Positions 1-7,398 of a stretch of 44,360 nt of DNA are shown here, one piece after another. A model generated the notes under the pieces. It made no database searches. It was not told the origin of the DNA and worked only from the letters and a program-made list of their open reading frames with translations. Every line of letters starts with the position of its first letter. The first letter of the stretch is position 1. The position numbers and the translations under genes were made by a program. The DNA lies in contig JAKVBU010000024.1 of assembly GCA_022446885.1 (NCBI GenBank), positions 11,468 through 55,827 of the forward strand, written 5' to 3'. The DNA comes from Phycisphaerales bacterium. Lineage in GTDB: Bacteria > Planctomycetota > Phycisphaerae > Phycisphaerales > SM1A02.

Positions 1-387
1 AAGGTGCAATTTGCGTACTTGCTTCGAGGCTAAAAAACCAAGCGTACACAACTCCATATCAGTCTCTTTCTTAACTTAACGTTATTTATACTGTTGGATC
101 ACAGTTTGTAGAGACTTCTGGATTGGTCCTGTTCTGTATATTCATCATTCTCATCTCTTGGCCATGGGCCTTGACCTCATTGATGGGCTCATCGTGCATC
201 AGTTGCATGGCCGGGTGAACCTGGACTGGGCACCCTCAGGCATGCAGTGTCTGATCGAGGTGCCAGCTGGTGGTGGGCCTGCCTGACGCTCAGGGCCCTT
301 GGTGTGGGCAGAACCGTCAAGTGAAGCCCTGCAGTTCAAGCCCTGCAAACTTTGCCCTGCAAAATTCAGCCCCCCCGGGGGTCCAAA
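1..387. other. AT-rich non-coding stretch
   Basis: No convincing protein gene or recognised RNA gene lies here. Bases 1-180 contain about 73 G or C by hand count (about 40%), well below the neighbouring coding DNA, and stop codons are frequent in all frames. The stretch lies on the 3' side of the minus-strand tRNA-Ala, where integrative elements often end, but I see no integrase or copy of the tRNA 3' end. The only ordered structure is the short tandem repeat at 324-365. Confidence 0.6.
324..365. repeat. 14-bp tandem repeat, three degenerate copies
   Basis: Three head-to-tail 14-bp units begin at 324, 338 and 352. Each contains the exact core GCCCTGCA (326, 340, 354); the remaining six positions vary. 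The array ends about 22 bp before the 3' end of tRNA-Ala. Function is unknown; a slippage-derived spacer is the simplest reading. Confidence 0.7.
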
Positions 388-460
388 TGGAGCAGATGGG
401 ACTCGAACCCACAACCTCCTCGATGCGACCGAGGCGCTCTCCCAATTGAGCTACTGCCCC
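388..460 (-). tRNA. tRNA-Ala (anticodon CGC)
   Basis: On the minus strand the 73-nt sequence folds into a full cloverleaf. The 7-bp acceptor pairs GGGGCAG with CTGCTCC, and the anticodon stem CCTCG/CGAGG encloses loop GTCGCAT, so the anticodon is CGC (reads GCG). The T arm carries the standard TTCGAGT loop. The third acceptor pair is G3:U70, the main identity element of alanine tRNA, which independently confirms the specificity. The discriminator is A and CCA is not encoded. It is divergent from the ZIP transporter gene. Confidence 0.96.
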
Positions 461-518
461 CGAGAACGGGGCAGGATAGCGGGCTGGCGACACCGACGCT
501 ACGCTGTCCGATTCTGCC

Positions 519-1406
519 ATGGAACCGCTCCTTGCCCTGATCGTGTCGTGTCTGCTGCTGGTAGCAGCCTCCCTTGTGGGTGGCTGGGCTGCAGCGTGGC
601 GAGGTCTGAGCCATCGAGGCATGCATGTGATGCTGAGTTTCGTCGCGGGCCTGCTGGGCGGTTTGGCTGCGCTGGTACTCTTGCCGGAAGCGGCCCACGG
701 TTTGAGCATCAAGGCCACGCTTGCTTGGGCCACGACGGGGTTCGTGGCGATCATCGTGCTTGGGCGTCTGATGTGCTTTCATCACCACGAAACGCCCGGT
801 GGAGACGGCGGGCATGCCTGCTGCGGTCATGATCACGGGGCCAGACTGGCAACCCCGGCGGCGTTCGCGGGGCTGGCCATTCATGGTGCTGTGGCCGGGC
901 TGGCCCTCGGCGTGACAATCACTGCCGAGTCAGGGGTTTGGTGGCCGGGGGGGGTGTTTCTGCTCGCCATCGTGCTGCACAAACCATTTGACGGCCTGAC
1001 TGTGGTGGCGGTTGCTCGTCGCGATGGCCTGAGTTCGTCACGTCAGTGGCAACTCAATCTGCTGTATGCCCTGGTAACGCCAGCGGCGGCATTGGTGGGC
1101 TGGTTGGCTGCCCCATCGCTTGACCCGACCGCCAGTGCCATCGCCATGGCGCTGGCCGCGGGTCTGCTTCTGGCGCTGGCACTGGGGGACCTCCTTCCAG
1201 AGGTTCAGAGCCATGATCACGATCGGTTGCTGCTGACGGCCGCCTTGCTGGTGGGATTGGCCGCGTCGGTGGGTGTGGGGCTGCTGCACGAGATGGGACA
1301 CACCCATGAGCACAGCGACGCTCATGATCATGCCTCGCACGGACACGTCCACCATGGACATCCTCATGACCACGGGCATGACCATGGCCATGCGCATGAG
1401 CACTAG
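519..1406 (+). CDS. ZIP-family divalent metal transporter with His-rich tail
   Basis: A 295-residue, almost wholly hydrophobic protein with about eight predicted membrane helices. It fits the ZIP (ZRT/IRT-like) family, which moves Zn2+ or similar ions into the cytosol. The long loop after helix 3 has HHHE and CCGHDHG metal-binding stretches, and the last ~45 residues are a dense His/Asp repeat (HDHGHDHGHAHEH). The helix-4 and helix-5 signatures are recognisable but altered: IHGAVAGLALG where many ZIPs have H-N-x-x-D-G, and LHKPFDGL where HEIPEG is usual, so selectivity may differ. No Shine-Dalgarno precedes ATG 519. A -10-like TACGCT lies at 500-505. The gene ends 11 bp before ileS. Confidence 0.82.
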   Translation: MEPLLALIVSCLLLVAASLVGGWAAAWRGLSHRGMHVMLSFVAGLLGGLAALVLLPEAAHGLSIKATLAWATTGFVAIIVLGRLMCFHHHETPGGDGGHACCGHDHGARLATPAAFAGLAIHGAVAGLALGVTITAESGVWWPGGVFLLAIVLHKPFDGLTVVAVARRDGLSSSRQWQLNLLYALVTPAAALVGWLAAPSLDPTASAIAMALAAGLLLALALGDLLPEVQSHDHDRLLLTAALLVGLAASVGVGLLHEMGHTHEHSDAHDHASHGHVHHGHPHDHGHDHGHAHEH

Positions 1407-1417
1407 AATGCTCCGCC

Positions 1418-4240
1418 ATGACCCCTGAGGACTCTTCCGCTGACCGCAGCGAAACGATCGACCCCCGCAAGCAGTTGCGCAAGACGCTGCGCCTGCCCAG
1501 CACCTCATTCCCAATGCGGGCCAATCTGGCTCAGAACGAGGCTGCTTCGATCAAGCGGTGGCAGAAGCGCTCACTCTATGAGGCGATTTGCGAGGCGCGG
1601 GGCGAGCGTGAGCCCTTCGTCTTTCATGACGGGCCACCTTTCGCCAACGGTGACATCCACATCGGGCACCTGCTCAACAAGGTGCTCAAGGACATCGTCG
1701 TTCGGGCCAAGAACATGTGTGGTCAGGCCTGCCGATACGTGCCTGGATGGGATTGCCACGGGCTGCCTATCGAACAACGCGTGCTGCAGGATCTCATCGA
1801 CAAGGGGAAGTACGACAAGATTGCTGCGCTTGACGACGATGCTCGTCGCATGGCTATCAGGCGAGCATGTGCTCAGTACGCGGCCAAGTTTCAGAAGACG
1901 CAGCGGGTGGACATGGAGCGCCTGCTGACGCTGGCCGACTACGACAATCCGTACCTCACCATGGACCCGGCGTACGAGGCGGCCGTGCTTGAGGTGTTCG
2001 CTTCGCTGGTGGAGGGTGGGTTGGTACATCGACGCCTCAAGCCGGTGCACTGGTCGATCGCCAGTGAGACCGCCGTGGCCGAGGCCGAACTCGAGTACGT
2101 CGATCGCACCGATCCGTCGATCTGGGTTGACTTCGAGGCGACCGACCGATCTGCCGTAGGGGCGGCCTTTGGCGTCGAACTCGACGAGACGGCCAGTTTC
2201 ATGATCTGGACGACGACGCCATGGACGCTGCCGGCCAACCTTGCCATCGCGGTGGGTGAGTCGCTGACCTATGTCCTGCTTCGGTGCAATGGAGCGATGT
2301 CGATTGTCGCTGAAGGTCGATTGGAGTCACTCCTCAAGACGATCGGCGCATCGGCGCATGAAGTGCTGGGCACATGTTCGGGTGCGGCGCTGGTGGGGCT
2401 CACCTATGCGCACCCATTCTGTGATCGCGTGTCACCCGTTCTGGCCGGAGATCATGTGACGCTCGAGGACGGCACAGGATTGGTGCACACTGCGCCCGGG
2501 CACGGAACCGAAGACTACATGCTCGGTTTGGAGGCGGGCCTGGAGATCTACTGCCCGGTGCGGCCCGACGGCACCTATGACGAGACGGCTCCCAATTGGC
2601 TCCAGGGCTGCGACGTGTGGGCTGCCAACGAGCGTGTGGTGGAACAACTTCGGTCCTCCGGCCACCTCGTGCACCATGTCGAGTACGAGCACGCCTATCC
2701 GTTTGACGGGCGGACGAAGACTCCGGTGATCTTTCGGGCCACTGAACAGTGGTTCGTTGATGTCGATGCCACATGGGACGGCAAGTCGATGCGTCAGCGT
2801 GGGCTTGAGGCGATTGACGGTGACATCACGTTCGTGCCCGACTGGGGCCGAAATCGGATGCGGGGCATGGTGGAGACACGCCCTGACTGGTGCCTCTCAC
2901 GTCAGCGTGCCTGGGGGCTGCCGATTCCAGCATTTCTCACGGCGACGGGAGAGATTCTGCTGACTGCGGCGACGACTCGGGCCGTGGCCGATGCATTCAG
3001 GGCCCATGGGTCGGATGCATGGTTCACCCAGACGCCCGAGCAGCTTTTGGCAACGTGGGATTGCGCGGCTGATCCCGATGTCGGCGACGTGGACGTTTCC
3101 ACACTCTCTCGTATGTACGACATCTTCGACGTCTGGATGGAGTCGGGGTCGTCGTGGCACGCGGTCATGCGACAACGAGGGCTCGGATATCCGGCCGATC
3201 TCTATCTGGAAGGATCGGATCAGCACCGCGGGTGGTTCCAACTCTCGATGCTGCCCGCATTGGGCGTGACCGGCCAGCCGCCATTCAAGACTGTTCTGAC
3301 ACACGGATTCATGGTCGATCGTGACGGCCGCAAGATGAGCAAGTCGGGGGGCAACGCCCTCTCCGTGCAAGATCTGCTCAAGGATGTGGGCGCCGATGTC
3401 TGCCGATGGTGGGTCTCTTCTCTGGCATTCGAGAATGACATTCGGGTCGATCAGGAGTTGATCCACTTGGCGGGGGAGTCATACCGAAAGGTGCGCAACA
3501 CGTTGCGTTTCCTGCTTGGGAACATCGGCGAAGCAGCAGGCTCTGCGGCGCCGCCTCCGGCTTCATCGTTGGATGCATGGGTGCTCGCCGAGGCGGCCAA
3601 CTTGCGGCAGACGGTGTTGGAAGCATGGTCTTCCTTTGAATTCAGGCGGGCGCACCTCGCCATCTTTGACTTCTGCAACGACACGCTGAGCGCCAGGTAC
3701 TGCGTGGCGATGAAGGACCGCCTCTACTGCGACGGCGACTCGCCCAGGCGGATCAGAGCGCAGGCCACAATGCGCACGATCGCCGAACTACTCTGCACAC
3801 TGCTGGCGCCGATTCTTCCGCACACCGCCGACGAGGCTTGGCGGTGCATGCATGGCGAAGACGCGTGTGTGCACTTGGAGACGGTGTCAGTGCTTCCCGA
3901 GATCGAGGTTGACGCTCGATGGGTCGCCGCCATGGATCTGCGGGAGGCGGCGCTCAAGGCGTTGGAAGACGCAAAGGGGCGGGGCATCGAGAAGAGCCTT
4001 GATGCGGGGCTGGTGCTGCCAGATGGCGAGGATTCACTCTCACCATTGGCCGAAGATCTGCGTGACCTGCTGGAAGTGTCACGCCTGACGCTGAAGGGTG
4101 ACTCGATTGAGGTGCAAGACCTGCGAGAAGCACCCTTGTGCGAGCGTTCACGCCGTCGAGACGAGACGGTGAGCGTGCGGGCCAACGGGCTTCATCTGAG
4201 CGATCGAGATTGGCAAGAGGTTCAGTCGATCGAGGCCTGA
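1418..4240 (+). CDS. ileS: Isoleucyl-tRNA synthetase
   Basis: Class I aminoacyl-tRNA synthetase that charges tRNA-Ile and edits valine, in the cytoplasm. At 940 residues it is close to the E. coli enzyme. The HIGH motif is at residues 81-84 within PPFANGDIHIGHLLNK; the KMSKS loop is at 639-643. The CP1 editing domain (TTTPWTLPAN motif) and the WCLSRQRAWGLPIP block are present. The C-terminal zinc ribbon is visible only as a relic: C908-E-R-S911 and S928-D-R-D931 stand where two CxxC pairs are usual, so three of four ligands are gone. The start is ATG 1418, 11 bp after the ZIP gene; a TAGAAT box overlaps that gene's stop codon. Confidence 0.98.
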   Translation: MTPEDSSADRSETIDPRKQLRKTLRLPSTSFPMRANLAQNEAASIKRWQKRSLYEAICEARGEREPFVFHDGPPFANGDIHIGHLLNKVLKDIVVRAKNMCGQACRYVPGWDCHGLPIEQRVLQDLIDKGKYDKIAALDDDARRMAIRRACAQYAAKFQKTQRVDMERLLTLADYDNPYLTMDPAYEAAVLEVFASLVEGGLVHRRLKPVHWSIASETAVAEAELEYVDRTDPSIWVDFEATDRSAVGAAFGVELDETASFMIWTTTPWTLPANLAIAVGESLTYVLLRCNGAMSIVAEGRLESLLKTIGASAHEVLGTCSGAALVGLTYAHPFCDRVSPVLAGDHVTLEDGTGLVHTAPGHGTEDYMLGLEAGLEIYCPVRPDGTYDETAPNWLQGCDVWAANERVVEQLRSSGHLVHHVEYEHAYPFDGRTKTPVIFRATEQWFVDVDATWDGKSMRQRGLEAIDGDITFVPDWGRNRMRGMVETRPDWCLSRQRAWGLPIPAFLTATGEILLTAATTRAVADAFRAHGSDAWFTQTPEQLLATWDCAADPDVGDVDVSTLSRMYDIFDVWMESGSSWHAVMRQRGLGYPADLYLEGSDQHRGWFQLSMLPALGVTGQPPFKTVLTHGFMVDRDGRKMSKSGGNALSVQDLLKDVGADVCRWWVSSLAFENDIRVDQELIHLAGESYRKVRNTLRFLLGNIGEAAGSAAPPPASSLDAWVLAEAANLRQTVLEAWSSFEFRRAHLAIFDFCNDTLSARYCVAMKDRLYCDGDSPRRIRAQATMRTIAELLCTLLAPILPHTADEAWRCMHGEDACVHLETVSVLPEIEVDARWVAAMDLREAALKALEDAKGRGIEKSLDAGLVLPDGEDSLSPLAEDLRDLLEVSRLTLKGDSIEVQDLREAPLCERSRRRDETVSVRANGLHLSDRDWQEVQSIEA

Positions 4241-4311
4241 TCTTGCGAGGCCTGACCTCCAGTGGCTCGCTCTTGCAACAGGGCCCGACCCGCGTTCCAA
4301 CAGATCAGGGT

Positions 4312-4680
4312 TCAGCTGACCTTGCTGCCCGGCGGCAGTGGGCGATCGAGTCTGAGTACGCAGACGTCACCCTTCTCGCCAGACTCGTCCATCGCTGAAC
4401 CGGCGAGGATCATGCCTTGACTGGTCTCGCCTCGGATGGTTCGCGGCTCAAGATTGGCAACGATCACGACCTGAGTGCCCACCAGAGACGCCGGGTCTTC
4501 GTACCACGCCTTGATACCTGCGCAGACCTGCCGTCCCTCCTGCGATCCGTCATCCAACTGAATCTTCAGCAGCCGATCTGCATTGGGATGTGGCTCAGCG
4601 CTCTTGATCGTTGCTACGCGCAGATCCAGAGCGGTGAATTGGTCGAAAGAGACCGAGGACAGCGGTTCGGGAGCGGCCAT
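4312..4680 (-). CDS. MetRS beta/CsaA-like tRNA-binding protein
   Basis: A 122-residue OB-fold protein of the EMAP-II/MetG C-terminal type, which binds tRNA outside the anticodon. It carries the family signature DLRVATIKSAEPHPNADRLL near residues 18-37 and the ANLEPRTIRG and SQGMILA blocks later on. It is a free-standing protein, not fused to a methionyl-tRNA synthetase. It could be the detached beta subunit of MetRS or a CsaA-type chaperone; sequence alone does not separate these. Its ATG overlaps the TGA of the upstream foldase gene by one base (TGATG), so the two are translationally coupled. It converges on ileS. Confidence 0.85.
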   Translation of the reverse strand: MAAPEPLSSVSFDQFTALDLRVATIKSAEPHPNADRLLKIQLDDGSQEGRQVCAGIKAWYEDPASLVGTQVVIVANLEPRTIRGETSQGMILAGSAMDESGEKGDVCVLRLDRPLPPGSKVS

Positions 4681-6581
4681 CAGGAGGCATCCGCCGAAGT
4701 GGTGGTCTCGTCGGTGGTGTCCTGTGCTGGAGCCGAAGACGACTCTTCATCTTCTTCATCCGAGTTGCCTGATCGCACGTAGCCGTGCCGTGCAGAGAGC
4801 GCCTCGACCGAAAGCGCCTCGGCAAGATCGGGCATTCCAGGGCCACCGAAGTCGTCCACGGCGGTGAGCTGCACCAATTGACCACTGCCTACGATTGCAT
4901 CCCACAGGGACTCATTGGCAGGCACCCTGCGATCCAGTCGGGCGATGACCAAGGCCAGATGGCGATCGCTGGGTGTGATGATGATTCGGTCGGATTCGTC
5001 GATGTCAGACAGGGGATCTGCCCCGAGTTCAATCGATCGATCGATGATGGCTTCAGCCACGTCCGGATCCGCCCCCAGCCCACCGATGGTGCCGGTGGTT
5101 GAGCGACGGATGCTTGTGGTCAGCGGGGCATCGAGTTCCCAGGTGTCTACGACAGCGTCAAGCCCGCCCGCATCGGCCAGCCCGCGCAGTTCGCCCTGTC
5201 GGGCCACCAGTTGCTCGTATCGACTCAGGCGACGAACGTCCGAGTCCACCTGATCTCGAACCTCGGCCAGATCATGAGGCGGCCGATCAGCCTCGGCCTC
5301 GGTGACGCGAATGAAGAGGCGGTCTCCGGTGGGGGCGGTCAGTACAGGCATGGCCACACCACTTTGGAGCGGCACGCCACTCTCTCCAAACTCATTCAGG
5401 CCAGTCAGCAGATCCTCTACCGACCACCGTGGGCGACCTTCTGGTGTTGGGCCAAACCGATCCGTGCTCGCAAATCGGAATGCCTCCAGATCAGCCACAT
5501 CTTCGACAGGCGTGAGTTCATCGCCAGTTGTCTCCACCTGGGCGATTGCATCGGCGGGCATGTCGAACTCCTCGGTCAACTGCTGGCGGAGCGAGTCCAA
5601 AGGCAGTCGCTGGCTGGCCCAGTCATCTGGCAACGCAACGATGCCGTCAACCGAGTCGAGGCCACGACGCGGCGCTCGGAGCAGGTCGGCAGCGCGACGT
5701 TCGAGGTCTCGCTGCCGCCGCTGTACTTCTTCCTTGACCCAGGCTTCGACGACCACATTGGGCACTTCAAGTTCGTCCCCGATGGCGGGGAATCGACCGC
5801 CGTCGCCGGAGTTGCGGCGCCAGTACATGCGTAGATCAGTGTCGTCGGTTTCAATGCCGCTGCGGACACCCGCTTCCACTGCCGCCTGAGGCACGATGAT
5901 CCACTCAGCTCGGACACGATCGGGCAGGCGGTAGCCAAACCCATGATCACCTTCACCGGCGGGGATGTCTTTCCAAGCGTCAAACTGGGCCTGCAGTTGT
6001 TCTTCGGTGGGGGGCGTGCTGGCGTCTTCAGCCTTGGCCCGTACCACTGCGAGCTTGGTGTCTGCGCTCTCGAACTGCCGTCGCCCTTCGCGGGTCTGTC
6101 GGCGATCGGACAATACGCCGGCCTCAAGAATGTGCCGCACGTAGCGGCTGATGCCGTCGTATCCGGCAATGGCCTGCTTGACTACAACAGGGCTGTAGCC
6201 CGTTGCGTTTGACAGTTGAATGAGCGATTCGGTGTCGAGTTGAACGGCGCCAGGCCCGGTGACCATGCCGGCTTCGGCTGCTTCATGGAGCAGCGTGATG
6301 TAGGCATCCGGATCGCGGGTGATGTCACCAACGACGGGAAGCGGCTGAAGAAGGCCGATGCCGCGAAGGCGATCGAGCACCATCAGTTCCTGCTGTACGC
6401 GGGAGAAGTCCTGTCGAGAAATGGTGCGGCCGTCGGCGAATTTCGCCACCCAGGATGACTGTCCGCCCAAACCACTGAAGTAGCCCACCACATCGGCGTT
6501 CCCGAGGAGGAAGACGATCATGATGCCTGAGCCGAAGATGGCCAGCAGCAGGCGGTTGTACTTTCTCAGAACGCGAAGCAT
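4680..6581 (-). CDS. Membrane-anchored PpiD/SurA-like periplasmic foldase
   Basis: A 633-residue protein with one N-terminal membrane helix (about residues 11-30) after a short basic cytoplasmic tail (MLRVLRKYNR), then a large extracytoplasmic region. The start resembles PpiD/SurA_N chaperones: the helix is followed by FADGRTISRQDFSRVQQELM and helical segments ending in charged repeats. I cannot find a convincing parvulin catalytic motif, so it may be a chaperone without isomerase activity. The C-terminus is acidic and Ser/Thr-rich. No Shine-Dalgarno precedes the ATG; a strong hairpin lies eight bases upstream. It is cotranscribed with the downstream tRNA-binding protein and probably with rpsD. 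Confidence 0.72.
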   Translation of the reverse strand: MLRVLRKYNRLLLAIFGSGIMIVFLLGNADVVGYFSGLGGQSSWVAKFADGRTISRQDFSRVQQELMVLDRLRGIGLLQPLPVVGDITRDPDAYITLLHEAAEAGMVTGPGAVQLDTESLIQLSNATGYSPVVVKQAIAGYDGISRYVRHILEAGVLSDRRQTREGRRQFESADTKLAVVRAKAEDASTPPTEEQLQAQFDAWKDIPAGEGDHGFGYRLPDRVRAEWIIVPQAAVEAGVRSGIETDDTDLRMYWRRNSGDGGRFPAIGDELEVPNVVVEAWVKEEVQRRQRDLERRAADLLRAPRRGLDSVDGIVALPDDWASQRLPLDSLRQQLTEEFDMPADAIAQVETTGDELTPVEDVADLEAFRFASTDRFGPTPEGRPRWSVEDLLTGLNEFGESGVPLQSGVAMPVLTAPTGDRLFIRVTEAEADRPPHDLAEVRDQVDSDVRRLSRYEQLVARQGELRGLADAGGLDAVVDTWELDAPLTTSIRRSTTGTIGGLGADPDVAEAIIDRSIELGADPLSDIDESDRIIITPSDRHLALVIARLDRRVPANESLWDAIVGSGQLVQLTAVDDFGGPGMPDLAEALSVEALSARHGYVRSGNSDEEDEESSSAPAQDTTDETTTSADAS

Positions 6582-6589
6582 GATCGAAA

Positions 6590-6618
6590 GATCCCGTGGT
6601 GGGCACCACCGCGGGATC
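6590..6618 (-). other. Strong hairpin between rpsD and the foldase gene
   Basis: The arms GATCCCGTGGTG (6590-6601) and CACCGCGGGATC (6607-6618) pair over 12 bp with one G-U and a 5-base loop. Read on the minus strand the hairpin is followed by TTT and then the foldase ATG only eight bases later. It may terminate or attenuate rpsD transcription, or hide the start of the next gene. It occupies the place where a Shine-Dalgarno should be. Confidence 0.7.
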
Positions 6619-6686
6619 GAACGGTCGATGGGGCGCCTACGTCAGACGTCCCTATCTCGTCGATCACCCCACGGAGGTGGGTTGAA

Positions 6687-7286
6687 TCAACGATAGAACT
6701 CGACGATGAGGTTGGTGTTCACTTCGAAGGGAATTCGATCCGGCGAAGAGGCACCTGTGATGGTCGCACGTAGTTCGGAGGGATTGACGTCGAGCCAGTC
6801 GGGCGTGAGGTGTCCGGCAAGAGACTCCATGTTCTCTCGGACGATCTTCTGAATGCCGTCCTTGAAGCTGATGACATCGCCGGCCTTGACGGCGTAGCTG
6901 GGTCGATCAACCTTCTTGCCATTGACAAGCACGTGGCCGTGGACGACGGTCTGCCGTGCCGCCCAGATCGTGCGGACGAATCCGCTACGACGCAGCACGT
7001 TGTCCAGCCGTTCCTCAAGCAGTTGCAGCAGCAACTCGCCCGTGTTGCCCTTTCGGCGAGAAGCCTCGGCGACGTAGCGGCGCATCTGCTTCTCAAGAAT
7101 GTTGTAGTGGAAGCGGAGTTTCTGCTTCTCGGTCAGGCGAATGCCGTAGTCCTTGGGACGACGATTACGGAAACCGTGCATGCCAGGGGCATTGAGCTGC
7201 CGACGAGCGGTGTGCTTTGGGATGTCCGCGATCGGCACGCCGACACGGCGTGACAGTTTCACCTTGGGACCGAGATACCGAGCCAT
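6687..7286 (-). CDS. rpsD: 30S ribosomal protein S4
   Basis: A 199-residue primary rRNA-binding protein of the small subunit, of normal bacterial length. It opens with MARYLGPKVKLSRR and contains the S4 RNA-binding domain at about residues 90-150 (ERLDNVLRRSGFVRTIWAARQ, VNGKKVDRPSYAVKAGDVI). The N-terminal zinc cysteines seen in some S4 proteins are absent (C-minus type). I chose ATG 7286 over an upstream in-frame start because MARYxGP is the family start and TTGGAG sits ten bases before it. It is not in an alpha-operon context with rpsK/rpsM/rpoA but stands alone upstream of the foldase gene. Confidence 0.97.
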   Translation of the reverse strand: MARYLGPKVKLSRRVGVPIADIPKHTARRQLNAPGMHGFRNRRPKDYGIRLTEKQKLRFHYNILEKQMRRYVAEASRRKGNTGELLLQLLEERLDNVLRRSGFVRTIWAARQTVVHGHVLVNGKKVDRPSYAVKAGDVISFKDGIQKIVRENMESLAGHLTPDWLDVNPSELRATITGASSPDRIPFEVNTNLIVEFYR

Positions 7287-7340
7287 GGGAGCACTCCAAC
7301 AAGGATCCTGCCGCCCGCGTGGCGGCATGGATCGAGTCGC

Positions 7341-7371
7341 GTATTAGACCCGCAAACGGGTCTGGATTCAA
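7341..7371 (-). promoter_or_regulatory. Putative rpsD promoter with internal palindrome
   Basis: On the minus strand TTGAAT (7366-7371) and TAATAC (7341-7346) are separated by 19 bases, long but usable for sigma-70. The spacer is almost filled by the palindrome AGACCCG-CAAA-CGGGTCT (7346-7363), a perfect 7-bp inverted repeat. It could be an operator, or a terminator/hairpin for the upstream PurF-like gene. Confidence 0.4.
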
Positions 7372-7398
7372 GGGCTCGCCCAACGGGGCCCCGCAGGC

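Noticed and set aside
86-199. 37-codon minus-strand open frame in the AT-rich block
   Set aside because: No Shine-Dalgarno, low-GC codon use unlike the neighbours and no recognisable motif; likely chance.
1404-1409. TAGAAT as an ileS promoter -10
   Set aside because: No -35 at the proper distance, and ileS is only 11 bp after the ZIP gene, so cotranscription is simpler.
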